Positions 17,237 to 26,105 of a DNA stretch of 64,000 nucleotides are shown here, one piece after another (the stretch's first letter is position 1; every line of letters begins with the position of its first letter). The stretch is taken from assembly GCF_001676785.2 (NCBI RefSeq), contig NZ_CP015910.2, forward strand, positions 1,054,001 through 1,118,000. The letters are read 5' to 3'. Position numbers and translations under genes: made by a program. The DNA is from Brachyspira hyodysenteriae ATCC 27164 (GTDB lineage: Bacteria > Spirochaetota > Brachyspiria > Brachyspirales > Brachyspiraceae). The notes beneath the pieces were generated by a model. It had not been told where the DNA came from, did no database searches, and saw nothing but the letters and a program-made list of their open reading frames with translations.

Positions 17237-18355
17237 TTATCTTGATACCATCTTCCATACTATAGCCATATCATTTATAGCATAGTCAAGAAAATCTTTA
17301 AATCCGCAAAACTCTCCGCTTTCATCTATATACATATTGTTTTCCATTCTCTTGCATCCAGAGCTGCATACTCTTTGATATTTACAAGAACGGCATAATG
17401 CATATTTATCATCATTTATTCTGTTTGATTTTTCATTTATAAAGTCTTTTGCTTTGCTGCTTGAATAAATCTGCACTAAATCATCTTCAGCTATATTTCC
17501 TATTTTATAATCATCTAAACAATAAAAGTCGCAAGGAAAAACATCTCCATTGCTTTCTATTATTATTTGATTTGTGCATTTTCCGTTTATACCGCAAGTC
17601 ATAGGAGGATAGCCTCCGAAAAATAATGGAATGATATTGTCAAAGAACTGTATGCTGTAATAATTATTATTAAAAAAATCTTCTTTCCATAATGAAAATA
17701 TTTCTTTATAGAAGTTTGAAAATTCTTTAGGTTTTATAGAATATTCTGTACTATATGAATTCATTTCAGATAGGCAAGGTATGAACTGAGTATATTTTAT
17801 ATCAAGTTTTTTTATTTCCTCATATATGTCTTTAGGATATTTTGATAATTCGGATGTGAGAACTGTAAGTATATTGTATTCTACATTAAACGCATCGAAT
17901 AGCTTTTTAGTTTCTAATACTCTGTTGTAAGTATCATTATTACTTTTATCTACTCTGTAATCATCATGTATATCTTTTATTATGTCGAAAGAAAGTCCTA
18001 CCAAAAAATTATTTTCTTTGAATAATTCGCACCATTTATCATCTATCAATAAACCGTTAGTTTGTATGCTGTAATTTATATTGATATTTTTTTTATTGCT
18101 GATATTCACATAATCTACAAACGATTTAAAATATTCAAAACCGGTTACTGTAGGCTCTCCGCCCTGAAATGAAAACAATGCATTTTTATCAGCATTTTGA
18201 AGAACTTTATCTATTATAGCTTTCATAACTTTTTCAGTCATAATGCCGTTATTTTCTATTTTTCTGTTTTTGGCTTCATCTATATAAAAGCAGTATTTAC
18301 AATTTATATTGCATAAAGATGATGATGGTTTGATTAGCACTGATACATTATTCAT
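17237..18355 (-). CDS. radical SAM/SPASM protein, anaerobic sulfatase-maturase-like
   Basis: Radical SAM enzyme of the anSME type, which in known members oxidises a Cys/Ser of sulfatases to formylglycine. Seen: about 372 residues. The [4Fe-4S]-SAM motif is CNINCKYCFYIDEAK near the N-terminus, FSFQGGEPTV follows at about 80, and the C-terminal SPASM domain contains CGINGKC, CDFYC and CRSCKYQRVCSSGCKR. The ATG at 18355 gives the usual MNNVSVLIKPSSSLCN start; an upstream in-frame ATG at 18391 would add 12 residues. No sulfatase gene is next to it. Convergent with uvrC. Confidence 0.85.
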   Translation of the reverse strand: MNNVSVLIKPSSSLCNINCKYCFYIDEAKNRKIENNGIMTEKVMKAIIDKVLQNADKNALFSFQGGEPTVTGFEYFKSFVDYVNISNKKNININYSIQTNGLLIDDKWCELFKENNFLVGLSFDIIKDIHDDYRVDKSNNDTYNRVLETKKLFDAFNVEYNILTVLTSELSKYPKDIYEEIKKLDIKYTQFIPCLSEMNSYSTEYSIKPKEFSNFYKEIFSLWKEDFFNNNYYSIQFFDNIIPLFFGGYPPMTCGINGKCTNQIIIESNGDVFPCDFYCLDDYKIGNIAEDDLVQIYSSSKAKDFINEKSNRINDDKYALCRSCKYQRVCSSGCKRMENNMYIDESGEFCGFKDFLDYAINDMAIVWKMVSR

Positions 18356-18517
18356 AAATTTTATCTTAATACATAATTTTATAAATTTCAATATTTATAA
18401 TGGTTATATATTATATAAAAAATATAAGAGATTATAAGAGAATATACGCTATAATCTTTATATAGTGTCAAAAAATATATCTTTAATAATAAATCTTTAA
18501 ACTAAATTATATACAAC

Positions 18518-18545
18518 TTTACATTTATAATTAATTTAGTATAAT
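18518..18545 (+). promoter_or_regulatory. promoter giving a second leaderless Rpn mRNA
   Basis: TTTACA (18518-18523), 16-nt spacer, TATAAT (18540-18545), then six bases and the ATG at 18552. The junction TTTAGTATAATAAA is identical to that before the other Rpn gene (9164-9177). Confidence 0.75.
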
Positions 18546-18551
18546 AAAGCT

Positions 18552-19445
18552 ATGAGTGAAATAAAAAATATTAATGTTTTAAATGATTATTTTATGCGTT
18601 ATATGTTTGCCAAAGAAGGACATGAGCGTATTTTACTTAATTTAATTAATGCAGTAAGAACAGATTACAATCAAGAGCCTTTTGAGGAAGTGAAAGTACT
18701 TAATACTTTTAATTTAAAAGAAACTATTAATGATAAACAATCTATTGTAGATGTAAGGGCAGTTACAAAAAGCGGAGAAACTGTTTTAGTAGAAATACAG
18801 AGGATAGGAAATCAGTCATTTGTTTATAGAAGTTTATATTATTGGGCTAAATGTTATGTATCTAATTTAAGGAATAATGAAAAATATAATGATTTAAAAC
18901 AGGTAATAGTGATTAATATTTTAGACTTTAATTTGTTAAAAGATATTGACAAAGAGCATAGCTGTTATGTAATAAAAGAGCTTGAAACCAATCATATACT
19001 TACTAATCATTTTGAAATGCATTTTCTTGAATTACAGAAATATTTATCTAGTAATTCAAATCTTAAAGAAGAATTAGATACTTGGTTTTATTTTTTGACA
19101 ATTAAAGAAAAAATAGAAAAAATGGAGGAAATTATGGATATATTAGTTAAAAAAAATCCTATAATGAAAGAAGTTTATGATGAGTATAATAAGTTTGCAG
19201 ATACAAAAGATTTATTTGAAAATTATGCAGAATATGAGAAGAATTATTTTGACATACTTGCATTAAGTGAAGAGAGAATAAGAGGAAGAGAAGAAGGAAG
19301 AGAAGAAGGTATAAAAGAAGGTATAAAAGAAGGTATAAAAGAAACGCAAATATCAATGGCTAGAAATATGAAAAATAAGAATATGGATATAAAGCTTATT
19401 AGTGAATTAACAGGATTAACTACAGAAGAAATAGAGAAGTTATAA
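18552..19445 (+). CDS. Rpn-family recombination-promoting nuclease (second copy)
   Basis: Paralogue of the protein at 9181. Seen: 297 residues; the active-site pattern SIVDVRAVTKSGETVLVEIQRIG (D and E-x-Q) at about residues 61-83, then FVYRSLYYWAKCYV, and the C-terminal repeat GREEGREEGIKEGIKEGIKE encoded by 12-bp tandem DNA repeats (about 19279-19340). Both copies end with a similar LTGLT-EEI-KL motif. The two sequences are clearly divergent, so this is an old duplication or independent acquisition. Leaderless promoter as in the first copy. Confidence 0.85.
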   Translation: MSEIKNINVLNDYFMRYMFAKEGHERILLNLINAVRTDYNQEPFEEVKVLNTFNLKETINDKQSIVDVRAVTKSGETVLVEIQRIGNQSFVYRSLYYWAKCYVSNLRNNEKYNDLKQVIVINILDFNLLKDIDKEHSCYVIKELETNHILTNHFEMHFLELQKYLSSNSNLKEELDTWFYFLTIKEKIEKMEEIMDILVKKNPIMKEVYDEYNKFADTKDLFENYAEYEKNYFDILALSEERIRGREEGREEGIKEGIKEGIKETQISMARNMKNKNMDIKLISELTGLTTEEIEKL

Positions 19446-19684
19446 TAAAATTATTGAATTAAATTACTAATTATTGCTAGCGATAAACTTGCTTAAATGT
19501 AGCTTACAACTAAAGTTATCATCTGATCGTTTATCACTTCAAAAATTAATAACATAATTGGTATATAATTTTTATTGATAAAATATTATTAATAAAATCA
19601 AAAAGGCGTTAATATAAACTTATAATTCATTATATTTTTTGTATATAGTATAAAGTTTTTTTGTAGGATTAAATAGGATTAAAT

Positions 19685-20611
19685 ATGAAAGAAAGTAAAA
19701 ACTATTATACTATAATACCTTCGGCTGTAAGATATGATAAGAGATTAAAGCCATTATCAAAATTAATTTACGGTGAAATTACAGCACTCACCAACGATAA
19801 AGGTTACTGCTGGGCTAATAATAATTACTTCGCTGAAATTTATTCTGTGAGTAAGGATACAATTTCAAGAGCCGTAAGACAGTTAGAAGAGTATGGTTAT
19901 ATAAAATGCATTTATGATAAGAGTAAGCAGAATAATGAAAAAAGAAAAATATATATAAAAAAATCTGTATCATCAAAAAAGTCTATACGGTATAGTAAAA
20001 ATTCTACAGACGGCATAGACAAAAAAGTCGAAGATAATAATAAAAATAATAACTTAAATAATAAAGAAAGTGAATCAGATAATAAAAAAGATTCGCATAA
20101 AATAAATAAAACAGATAAAAAAATAAATTCTCCCTCTCATAGTTTTGATTCATTTGTTAATGAGCTTATTGATACTTTTAATTTTATTACAGGAAGCAAA
20201 GCGACTAAATTATATCAAGTACATTCTTTTAAAACTAAATACAAGCAGGAAGAAATAAAATCTATTTTCGATGATAGGAAATTTGATTGGAAGGATTGTA
20301 TTAATTTAGCTAGGCAAAAAGTTAAGGATAAAGATAACTTATCGGGTATATGGCTTGATTTTTTGTCTTATTTAAAAATTTATTTGATTAAAGGCGACAG
20401 AGAAAACACTATTAAAAGATATTATACTAAAGAAGAACTGATAAAAAGAGAAGAGAAGCTTAAAGAAATAGAGTTAATTAAAATAAAAAGAGAGAAGGAG
20501 GAAAAATTAAAATTGCTTGAAGAAGAAAAAAGACTAGGTTTTGATAAGATGACTGAAGATGAGATTATAGAACTTACCAAAAGAAATTTGATGTTTTTGA
20601 AGCGTGCTTGA
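19685..20611 (+). CDS. winged-helix replication-type protein, possible phage/plasmid relic
   Basis: Seen: 308 residues. The N-terminal 90 residues form a helix-turn-helix of the phage/plasmid replication-initiator type (YYTIIPSAVRYDKRLKPLSKLIYGEITALTN, then SVSKDTISRAVRQLEEYGYI). There follows a low-complexity Asn/Lys/Ser linker (about 105-150), a C-terminal domain containing FNFITGSKATKLYQVHSFK, and a highly charged coiled-coil tail. AGGATTAAAT precedes the ATG. No other phage genes are adjacent. It could be a regulator or a leftover replication gene; function unassigned. Confidence 0.6.
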   Translation: MKESKNYYTIIPSAVRYDKRLKPLSKLIYGEITALTNDKGYCWANNNYFAEIYSVSKDTISRAVRQLEEYGYIKCIYDKSKQNNEKRKIYIKKSVSSKKSIRYSKNSTDGIDKKVEDNNKNNNLNNKESESDNKKDSHKINKTDKKINSPSHSFDSFVNELIDTFNFITGSKATKLYQVHSFKTKYKQEEIKSIFDDRKFDWKDCINLARQKVKDKDNLSGIWLDFLSYLKIYLIKGDRENTIKRYYTKEELIKREEKLKEIELIKIKREKEEKLKLLEEEKRLGFDKMTEDEIIELTKRNLMFLKRA

Positions 20612-20646
20612 TTATAATAAAATCTAAAAAATATCGTTAATAGTAA

Positions 20647-20674
20647 TTGAAATAATTTTATTTTGTTATATAAT
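20647..20674 (+). promoter_or_regulatory. promoter of the TPP-riboswitch operon
   Basis: TTGAAA (20647-20652), 16-nt spacer, TATAAT (20669-20674), placing the start of RNA about 5-7 nt before the riboswitch aptamer. Confidence 0.6.
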
Positions 20675-20685
20675 ATTATAAAAAA

Positions 20686-20764
20686 TTAGGGGAGCTTAAA
20701 AGGCTGAGAGTAAGTTTAATAACTTAGACCCTTATAACCTGTTGGATAATGCCAGTGTAGGGAA
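20686..20764 (+). ncRNA. TPP riboswitch (THI element)
   Basis: All invariant blocks of the thiamine-pyrophosphate aptamer are present in order: GGGGAGC, GGCTGAGAG, a small P3 hairpin (TAAGTTTAATAACTTA), GACCC, ATAACCTG, GGATAATGCCAGTGTAGGGAA-type ending. About 110 nt separate it from the first gene; that platform holds a weak AT-only hairpin near 20779-20808 followed by TTCTTTTT, so premature termination is possible. TPP binding is expected to turn the operon off. Confidence 0.93.
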
Positions 20765-20876
20765 ATATTTTATTATCGAATAAGTTTTCTAAAATTATTT
20801 TCTTTTTAATTCTTATACACTCATTATTTTCATTAAGGTTTCTCTAAATTATGAATTTATATTTAAGGAAATTTTT

Positions 20877-22229
20877 ATGGATAATGTTTCAAATTCTGAA
20901 AGTGTTTTAAGCAGTAATGATTTAGCTAATATTAAATATAGTAAATCAATTTATTTAAAATTTATTGTACTTAGTTTTATCGGCATATTTATGTTATTTA
21001 TACCAATTAAGATAGGCGATGTTAAATCAATACCTATAGATCATTTAGTAAGTTTTATAAGAAAAATTCCTTTTGTAGATCCTTATTATGGTATTCTTAT
21101 AACTATGTTCGGAGGTATATATCCTTTTATAAATAAGTCTTGGAATAAAAATAAAACTGAAATAGTATTTTCATTTATTAAACTTACATCGATACCATTT
21201 ATAATAATGGCTTATTTTGGATTAGGACCTGATGATTTTCATAAACCTAATATGCTTCTTTTTTCTTATAATCTGCTCACTCAAATAGCATTGATTAATA
21301 GTATAGGTTTTATATTCTTATCATTTTTGGTAGATTACGGACTTATGTCATTTGCCGGTATATTTATGCGATGTATAATGAAGCCTATATGGAAAACTTC
21401 TGGAAGATCATCTTTGGATGCTATAGCCTCATTTGTAGGAAGTTATTCTATTGCTCTTTTGATGACAAGTAAAGTTTATAAGAAAGGTTTTTATTCTAAA
21501 AAAGAAGCCTGTATAATAGCTACAGGATTTTCTACAGTTTCGACTACTTTTATGATAGTTGTTGCTAAGATGTTTAATGTTATAGATAAATGGAATATAT
21601 ATTTTTTTGGTACTATGTTAATAACTTTTATAGTAACTGCTATAACTGTAAGACTTTATCCATTAAGAAATAAACCTAGCGACGGATATATGGATAAAGA
21701 AGTTGCTGAAGAGCCTATATATAGAGGCGGAAATATTTTTAAGCTGGCATTAAATGAAGCTGCTGAAGTTGCTAGTCATTCTGATAGTGTGCTAAATAGT
21801 GTTGTTAAGAATCTTAAAGAAGGACTTGTTGTTTCTATTTCAGTAATGCCTAACTTTATGGCTATAACATTTATAGGACTTTTAATAGTTAATTATACTC
21901 CTTTATTTGATGTTATAAGCTATATATTTTTACCTGTTACTAAATTACTTGGGCTTGGAGATGAGGCTTATATAGTGGCAAAGGCTTGTTCTGTTACATT
22001 AGTTGAAATGTCATGTTCTTCAAGTATTGTAATGTATGCTAGTCAATTTGCTAAGTCTGTAGTTGCTGTGGTATGCGTTACTGAGATTTTATATTTTGCT
22101 GCTCCTATACCTGTAATATTGGCTGTAGGAATACCTATAAAGATAAGAGATATGATGATAATATGGGTTGAGAGAATAATACTTTCATTGTTATTCGCTG
22201 TGCCTTTTGCATATTTCTTTCTTAGTTGA
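20877..22229 (+). CDS. YjiH/nucleoside-recognition (Gate domain) membrane transporter
   Basis: Integral membrane protein, 450 residues and about ten hydrophobic segments. It has the two Gate-type repeats of YjiH-like proteins: LDAIASFVGSYSIALLMTSKVYKKGFYSKKEA in the middle and EMSCSSSIVMYASQFAKS in the C-terminal half. It is the first gene after the TPP riboswitch and precedes thiM, so uptake of thiamine, its thiazole or pyrimidine moiety, or a degradation product is the best hypothesis. The family itself has no firmly established thiamine role that I know of. AAGGAAATTTTT precedes the ATG. Confidence 0.82.
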   Translation: MDNVSNSESVLSSNDLANIKYSKSIYLKFIVLSFIGIFMLFIPIKIGDVKSIPIDHLVSFIRKIPFVDPYYGILITMFGGIYPFINKSWNKNKTEIVFSFIKLTSIPFIIMAYFGLGPDDFHKPNMLLFSYNLLTQIALINSIGFIFLSFLVDYGLMSFAGIFMRCIMKPIWKTSGRSSLDAIASFVGSYSIALLMTSKVYKKGFYSKKEACIIATGFSTVSTTFMIVVAKMFNVIDKWNIYFFGTMLITFIVTAITVRLYPLRNKPSDGYMDKEVAEEPIYRGGNIFKLALNEAAEVASHSDSVLNSVVKNLKEGLVVSISVMPNFMAITFIGLLIVNYTPLFDVISYIFLPVTKLLGLGDEAYIVAKACSVTLVEMSCSSSIVMYASQFAKSVVAVVCVTEILYFAAPIPVILAVGIPIKIRDMMIIWVERIILSLLFAVPFAYFFLS

Positions 22230-22260
22230 TAATTAGTATATAATAAGTGGGAGATTAATT

Positions 22261-23052
22261 ATGAAATACTATATTATAGATTCTTTTGCTGATGAGGTTT
22301 TCAAAGGTAATCCTACAGCCGTTTGTATATTAGAAAAAAATATTTCTCATGAACTTATGCAGAATATTGCTATGGAGAATAATATTTCAGAAACTGTTTT
22401 CACTATAAAGAATGGAAATAATTATGATGTGTATTGGTTTACTCCTAAATGCGAAATAGATTTCTGCGGACATGCTGTACTTGCTGTAGCTTATGCTATA
22501 TTAAATTTCGCTGAAAAAGAATCTAATGAGGTGAGTTTAAATACTAAAGAGGGTATATTAACCATTAGAAAAAAAGATGATCTTTATGAAATGGATACTC
22601 CTAATTATGATTTAAAGCCTATAGAAATTACATCTGATATAATAGAAGCTATAGGAGGAATAAAACCTTTAGAAGCTTATATAGGAAGAGATATTGTATG
22701 TGTATTGGAAGATGAAAATCAGGTTATAAATGCAAAACCAAATTTAGAAACTATAAAAAAATTAGACGGGCTTTTATTTCATATAACATCTGATGTAAAA
22801 GATAAACAGAATAATCAATATGACAGCATTACTAGAACTTTCGGTCCGAAATTGGACGCAGATGAAGTTGATGTATGCGGTTCTGGGCATTGTCATATTA
22901 TACCTTTGCTTTCCAAGAAATTGAATAAAGATTATTTTACTGCATTTCAGGCTTCTCCAAGAACAGGAGTACTATACTGCGATATTAAAAATAATAAATT
23001 AAAAATAGCCGGAAAGGCATGTTTATATTGTATTTCTGAGATTTTTATTTAA
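22261..23052 (+). CDS. PhzF-family isomerase-like protein
   Basis: Diaminopimelate-epimerase fold. Seen: 263 residues; N-terminal IIDSFADEVFKGNPTAVCIL and NNISETVF (the Glu at about 44 corresponds to the catalytic acid of PhzF), FTPKCEIDFCGHAVLAVAYAI, and the second-half VDVCGSGHCHIIPLL. Phenazine synthesis is not implied; most PhzF-like proteins have unknown substrates. It lies 31 bp after the transporter and 18 bp before thiM under one TPP riboswitch, which suggests a role in thiamine-related metabolism or detoxification (inference). Confidence 0.85.
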   Translation: MKYYIIDSFADEVFKGNPTAVCILEKNISHELMQNIAMENNISETVFTIKNGNNYDVYWFTPKCEIDFCGHAVLAVAYAILNFAEKESNEVSLNTKEGILTIRKKDDLYEMDTPNYDLKPIEITSDIIEAIGGIKPLEAYIGRDIVCVLEDENQVINAKPNLETIKKLDGLLFHITSDVKDKQNNQYDSITRTFGPKLDADEVDVCGSGHCHIIPLLSKKLNKDYFTAFQASPRTGVLYCDIKNNKLKIAGKACLYCISEIFI

Positions 23053-23070
23053 ATTATAAGGAGTTATAAA

Positions 23071-23865
23071 ATGAGTACATTACAAGAAGAAATATTTAAT
23101 TCAATAAAAGAAATGAAAAGTAAAAGTCCATTAGTTCATAATATTACTAATTTTGTAGTTATGCAAATTACAGCTAATGCTTTGCTTGCAGTTGGAGCTT
23201 CTCCTGTGATGACATTCGAGAAAGAGGAGTTTGAAGATATGCTTTCTATTGCTTCATCGCTTGTTGTTAATATTGGAACATTGACTACAGTTTCTATTGA
23301 GGCTATGCATAAAGCTTGCGAGATAGCAAATAAAAAAAATGTTCCTTTTGTACTTGATCCAGTAGGAGCAGGTGCTACAAAATTGAGAACTAAAACAGCT
23401 ATTGATTTGATAAAAAATTATAATCCGAAAGTTGTAAGAGGAAATGCTTCTGAGATAATGGTGCTTGCCGGAGAGAGCATAAAAACTAAAGGAGTAGACA
23501 GCACTGCTAATGTTAATATGGCGCTTGAGGCAGGTAAGCATTTAGCCAAGGAATATAATACAGTTGTAAGTATAAGCGGTGAAACTGATATTATAACAGA
23601 TGGTAATAAAGTTTTATATGTTAGCGGAGGTTCTCCTTTAATGCCTGTTAATACAGGTATGGGCTGTACATCTACTGCTATAACAGGTGCTATGCTTGCT
23701 GTATCTAGTCCTTTAATAGCTGCTGCCTCTGCTATGTGTATAATGGCTTCAGCTGGAGAGAAAGCTTCAAAGAAATCTGAAGGTCCTGCTAGTTTTGCTG
23801 TTGCTTTTATAGATGAGCTTTATAAACTTGATATTAACGATGCTGCCAATAGGGTAAAGGAATAA
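23071..23865 (+). CDS. thiM: hydroxyethylthiazole kinase
   Basis: Phosphorylates 4-methyl-5-(2-hydroxyethyl)thiazole so it can be joined to HMP-PP: thiamine salvage. Seen: 264 residues; PLVHNITNFVVMQITANALLAVGASPVM at the N-terminus, VLDPVGAGATKLRT, RGNASEIMVLAG, and the catalytic-Cys loop NTGMGCTSTAITGAMLAV. AAGGAG lies ahead of the ATG. Last gene of the riboswitch operon. No thiE or thiD is adjacent, so the remaining salvage enzymes must lie elsewhere. Confidence 0.95.
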   Translation: MSTLQEEIFNSIKEMKSKSPLVHNITNFVVMQITANALLAVGASPVMTFEKEEFEDMLSIASSLVVNIGTLTTVSIEAMHKACEIANKKNVPFVLDPVGAGATKLRTKTAIDLIKNYNPKVVRGNASEIMVLAGESIKTKGVDSTANVNMALEAGKHLAKEYNTVVSISGETDIITDGNKVLYVSGGSPLMPVNTGMGCTSTAITGAMLAVSSPLIAAASAMCIMASAGEKASKKSEGPASFAVAFIDELYKLDINDAANRVKE

Positions 23866-23894
23866 ATATAAATAATAGTGGGAGTTTTTTGATT

Positions 23895-23936
23895 AAGCAA
23901 TGGGCTTGAATATTTATTTAAGTTCATTGCTTTTTC
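23895..23936 (+). terminator. terminator after thiM
   Basis: Stem AAGCAATG (23895-23902)/CATTGCTT (23925-23932), extended internally by CTT/AAG pairs with mismatches, followed by TTTCTTTT. Confidence 0.65.
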
Positions 23937-24003
23937 TTTTATAATTTATTTCAGTATATATAAATATTTAGAAATTATCATTATTAATGTATGAATATTA
24001 TTT

Positions 24004-24037
24004 AAACAATGGAATTAATAAAATAACTCCATTGTTT
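24004..24037. terminator. hairpin at the BASS 3' end
   Basis: AAACAATGGA (24004-24013)/TCCATTGTTT (24028-24037), perfect 10-bp stem. The T-rich tail lies on the plus strand, so it may back up thiM termination as well as end the minus-strand transcript. Confidence 0.5.
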
Positions 24038-24046
24038 ATTTTTTAT

Positions 24047-24985
24047 TTAGTCTTTAATTTTGGATGCCATTATATTGGCTACTATTGAACCTGATATATT
24101 ATGCCATACACTAAATATTGCTCCAGGTACTGTTGCTAATGCCATTGATGCAAAATGAGTTGCTGCAAGTGAAGTAGCTAGTCCAGAGTTTTGCATTCCA
24201 ACTTCTATTGATACAGCTTTACATTTAGCATTATTTAATCTGAATAATTTACCTAATAAATAACCAAGCAAATAACCCAAACAATTATGAAGTACAACTA
24301 CTATTATAACTAAATAACCAACCTGCATTAATCTTTGTGAGTTTGCAGATACAACGGCTGCTACTATCGCCACAATAGCAAGTACTGATATTAAAGGCAG
24401 TATTTCTTTTATGCTGTTTGTAAACTTATAAAAGAATTTATTTATTATGAAACCCAAAGCTATAGGAAGTATAACAACCTGAACTATTGATACAAACATA
24501 CTCACAGCATTAACATCAACCTTTTGTCCTGCATATAGTAAAGTGAGTAGGGGAGTAGCAAAAGGAGCAAGTATTGTTGATACAGAAGTCATACCCACAG
24601 ATAAAGCTACATCTCCATTAGCTAAATATGTCATGACATTTGATGAAGTGCCTCCCGGACAAGTACCTACAAGTATCACTCCTACAGCAAGTTCAGGAGG
24701 AAGTTTAAAAGCTATGGAAAGTAAGAATGCAAGTAAAGGCATTATAGTGAATTGTGCTATAGCCCCTATTATTATGTCTTTAGGTCTTGTGAATACCACT
24801 TTAAAATCTTCTAATTTTAATGTAAGTCCCATACCGAACATTACTATCATTAAAAGATAGTTAACATAACTTGTTTTAATAAAGCTTACTGTTTTTGGAA
24901 AGAATAATGATACGGCTGCTACTATTAATACTATTACAGCCATATACTTACCAAAGAAATTACTTATTTGTTTTAATGTTTTCAT
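24047..24985 (-). CDS. bile acid:sodium symporter (BASS) family transporter
   Basis: Ten-helix inner-membrane sodium symporter family; characterised relatives move bile acids, pantoate/ketopantoate or 2-keto acids. Seen: about 312 residues; YLLMIVMFGMGLTLKLEDF, the conserved LVGTCPGGTSSNVMTYLANGDVALSVGMTSVSTILAPFATPLL crossover region, and EVGMQNSGLATSLAATHF. The ATG at 24985 has AAGGA eight bases upstream; an in-frame ATG at 24994 abuts the ribosome site. It starts 31 bp after a dehydrogenase gene, so the pair probably handles one substrate. Confidence 0.85.
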   Translation of the reverse strand: MKTLKQISNFFGKYMAVIVLIVAAVSLFFPKTVSFIKTSYVNYLLMIVMFGMGLTLKLEDFKVVFTRPKDIIIGAIAQFTIMPLLAFLLSIAFKLPPELAVGVILVGTCPGGTSSNVMTYLANGDVALSVGMTSVSTILAPFATPLLTLLYAGQKVDVNAVSMFVSIVQVVILPIALGFIINKFFYKFTNSIKEILPLISVLAIVAIVAAVVSANSQRLMQVGYLVIIVVVLHNCLGYLLGYLLGKLFRLNNAKCKAVSIEVGMQNSGLATSLAATHFASMALATVPGAIFSVWHNISGSIVANIMASKIKD

Positions 24986-25016
24986 TTTTATCATCCTTTT
25001 TATAAATTATTTTTTA

Positions 25017-26105
25017 TCATTGTTTATTATTAAAATCTTCTAAATCTATTATAGCTTTTAATATCATTTCTTTATCAACTTTATACGGACTTATATTTAA
25101 GTCTTTACCGGCAAGGGCTACTTCCAAGGCATTATTAAGTTCTTCATCTTCTAAACTTGCTTTGTTTATTCCTATATCTTTTAAGCATGTTGGAAGAGAT
25201 ATAGATTTATTGAATCTGAAAATATTTTCTCTTTCTTCATATTGTTTATCCATAGTGAGAAGTAATAATATGCCATAAGATACCAATTCACCATGAAGCA
25301 AATTATCTCCTATTCTTTTTACTTTTGTAAGTCCATGATGCATGCCATGTGCTAAAGATATATGATAATCATCTTTTGCCATTACTGATGTTAAGCCTGT
25401 TGTATATATTATATGAAGTATTACTCTATTTAAAACATCAGTTACTTTCTTATTTTGAAAATCATTTATAGCTTCTGAATAATGTTTTAATATATCATTA
25501 GAACAGTTTTTTATTATCTCTACTGCTAAGAAATTTTTATAATTTAGATTTTCATTTCTTGTTGAAAATAATGCTTCATACTGTTTAGAAACTGCATTAC
25601 CTATACCGGCTCTGAAATAATTTTCAGGTGAATTTAATATTATATCAGTATTTATAAAAGTATGCAAAGGAGGTCTTTTATCACTGAACATTTTTTTGAA
25701 GCTTCCATCATCATTATAAACAACAGAAATGCTAGTTACAGCGGCACAATTTGAAGCTAATGTTGGGAAAGTAAATATAGGCTTATTTATTGTATGTGCT
25801 AAAACTTTTGATGTGTCTAATGATTTTCCTCCTCCTACAGCAAATATCATATCAGCTTCCATTACAGCTTTTTTGTTTTTAAGTAAATCAACATTTTCAA
25901 AAGTTGATTTATTGCCGTAATGAAACATTCCTGTTATTGTTATATCTTTTGTATTATTTAATATTGATTCTATTGATGCCTGAAGAGATTTTTTACCGGA
26001 TATTATAACAGCTTTTTTTCCATAATTTGAACATACATCATATATATCTTTATATGCATCGCTTCCTATACTAAAGTTAGGCAGAAATAAATTTTCTAAA
26101 CTCAT
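25017..26105 (-). CDS. iron-containing alcohol dehydrogenase family (GldA/HcxA-like), altered metal ligand
   Basis: Resembles glycerol dehydrogenase and the 2-hydroxycarboxylate dehydrogenase YbdH/HcxA. Seen: 362 residues; NAD-binding AVGGGKSLDTSKVLAH, the HcxA-like FPTLASNCAAVTSISVVYNDDG, and metal-binding histidines in SLAHGMHHGLT and LLHGELVSYG. The third ligand, normally Asp in GIGDA, is Asn here (AGIGNAVSKQYEA). That may change metal use or activity. RBS AAAGGATAAAAAA. In an operon with the BASS transporter; a 2-oxo-acid/2-hydroxy-acid role is inferred from the HcxA likeness. Confidence 0.8.
   Translation of the reverse strand: MSLENLFLPNFSIGSDAYKDIYDVCSNYGKKAVIISGKKSLQASIESILNNTKDITITGMFHYGNKSTFENVDLLKNKKAVMEADMIFAVGGGKSLDTSKVLAHTINKPIFTFPTLASNCAAVTSISVVYNDDGSFKKMFSDKRPPLHTFINTDIILNSPENYFRAGIGNAVSKQYEALFSTRNENLNYKNFLAVEIIKNCSNDILKHYSEAINDFQNKKVTDVLNRVILHIIYTTGLTSVMAKDDYHISLAHGMHHGLTKVKRIGDNLLHGELVSYGILLLLTMDKQYEERENIFRFNKSISLPTCLKDIGINKASLEDEELNNALEVALAGKDLNISPYKVDKEMILKAIIDLEDFNNKQ

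Noticed and set aside
19480-19537. Inverted repeat between the second Rpn gene and the HTH protein gene
   Set aside because: Arms GCGATAAAC/GTTTATCAC are imperfect and 40 nt apart; too weak to call an operator or insertion-element end.
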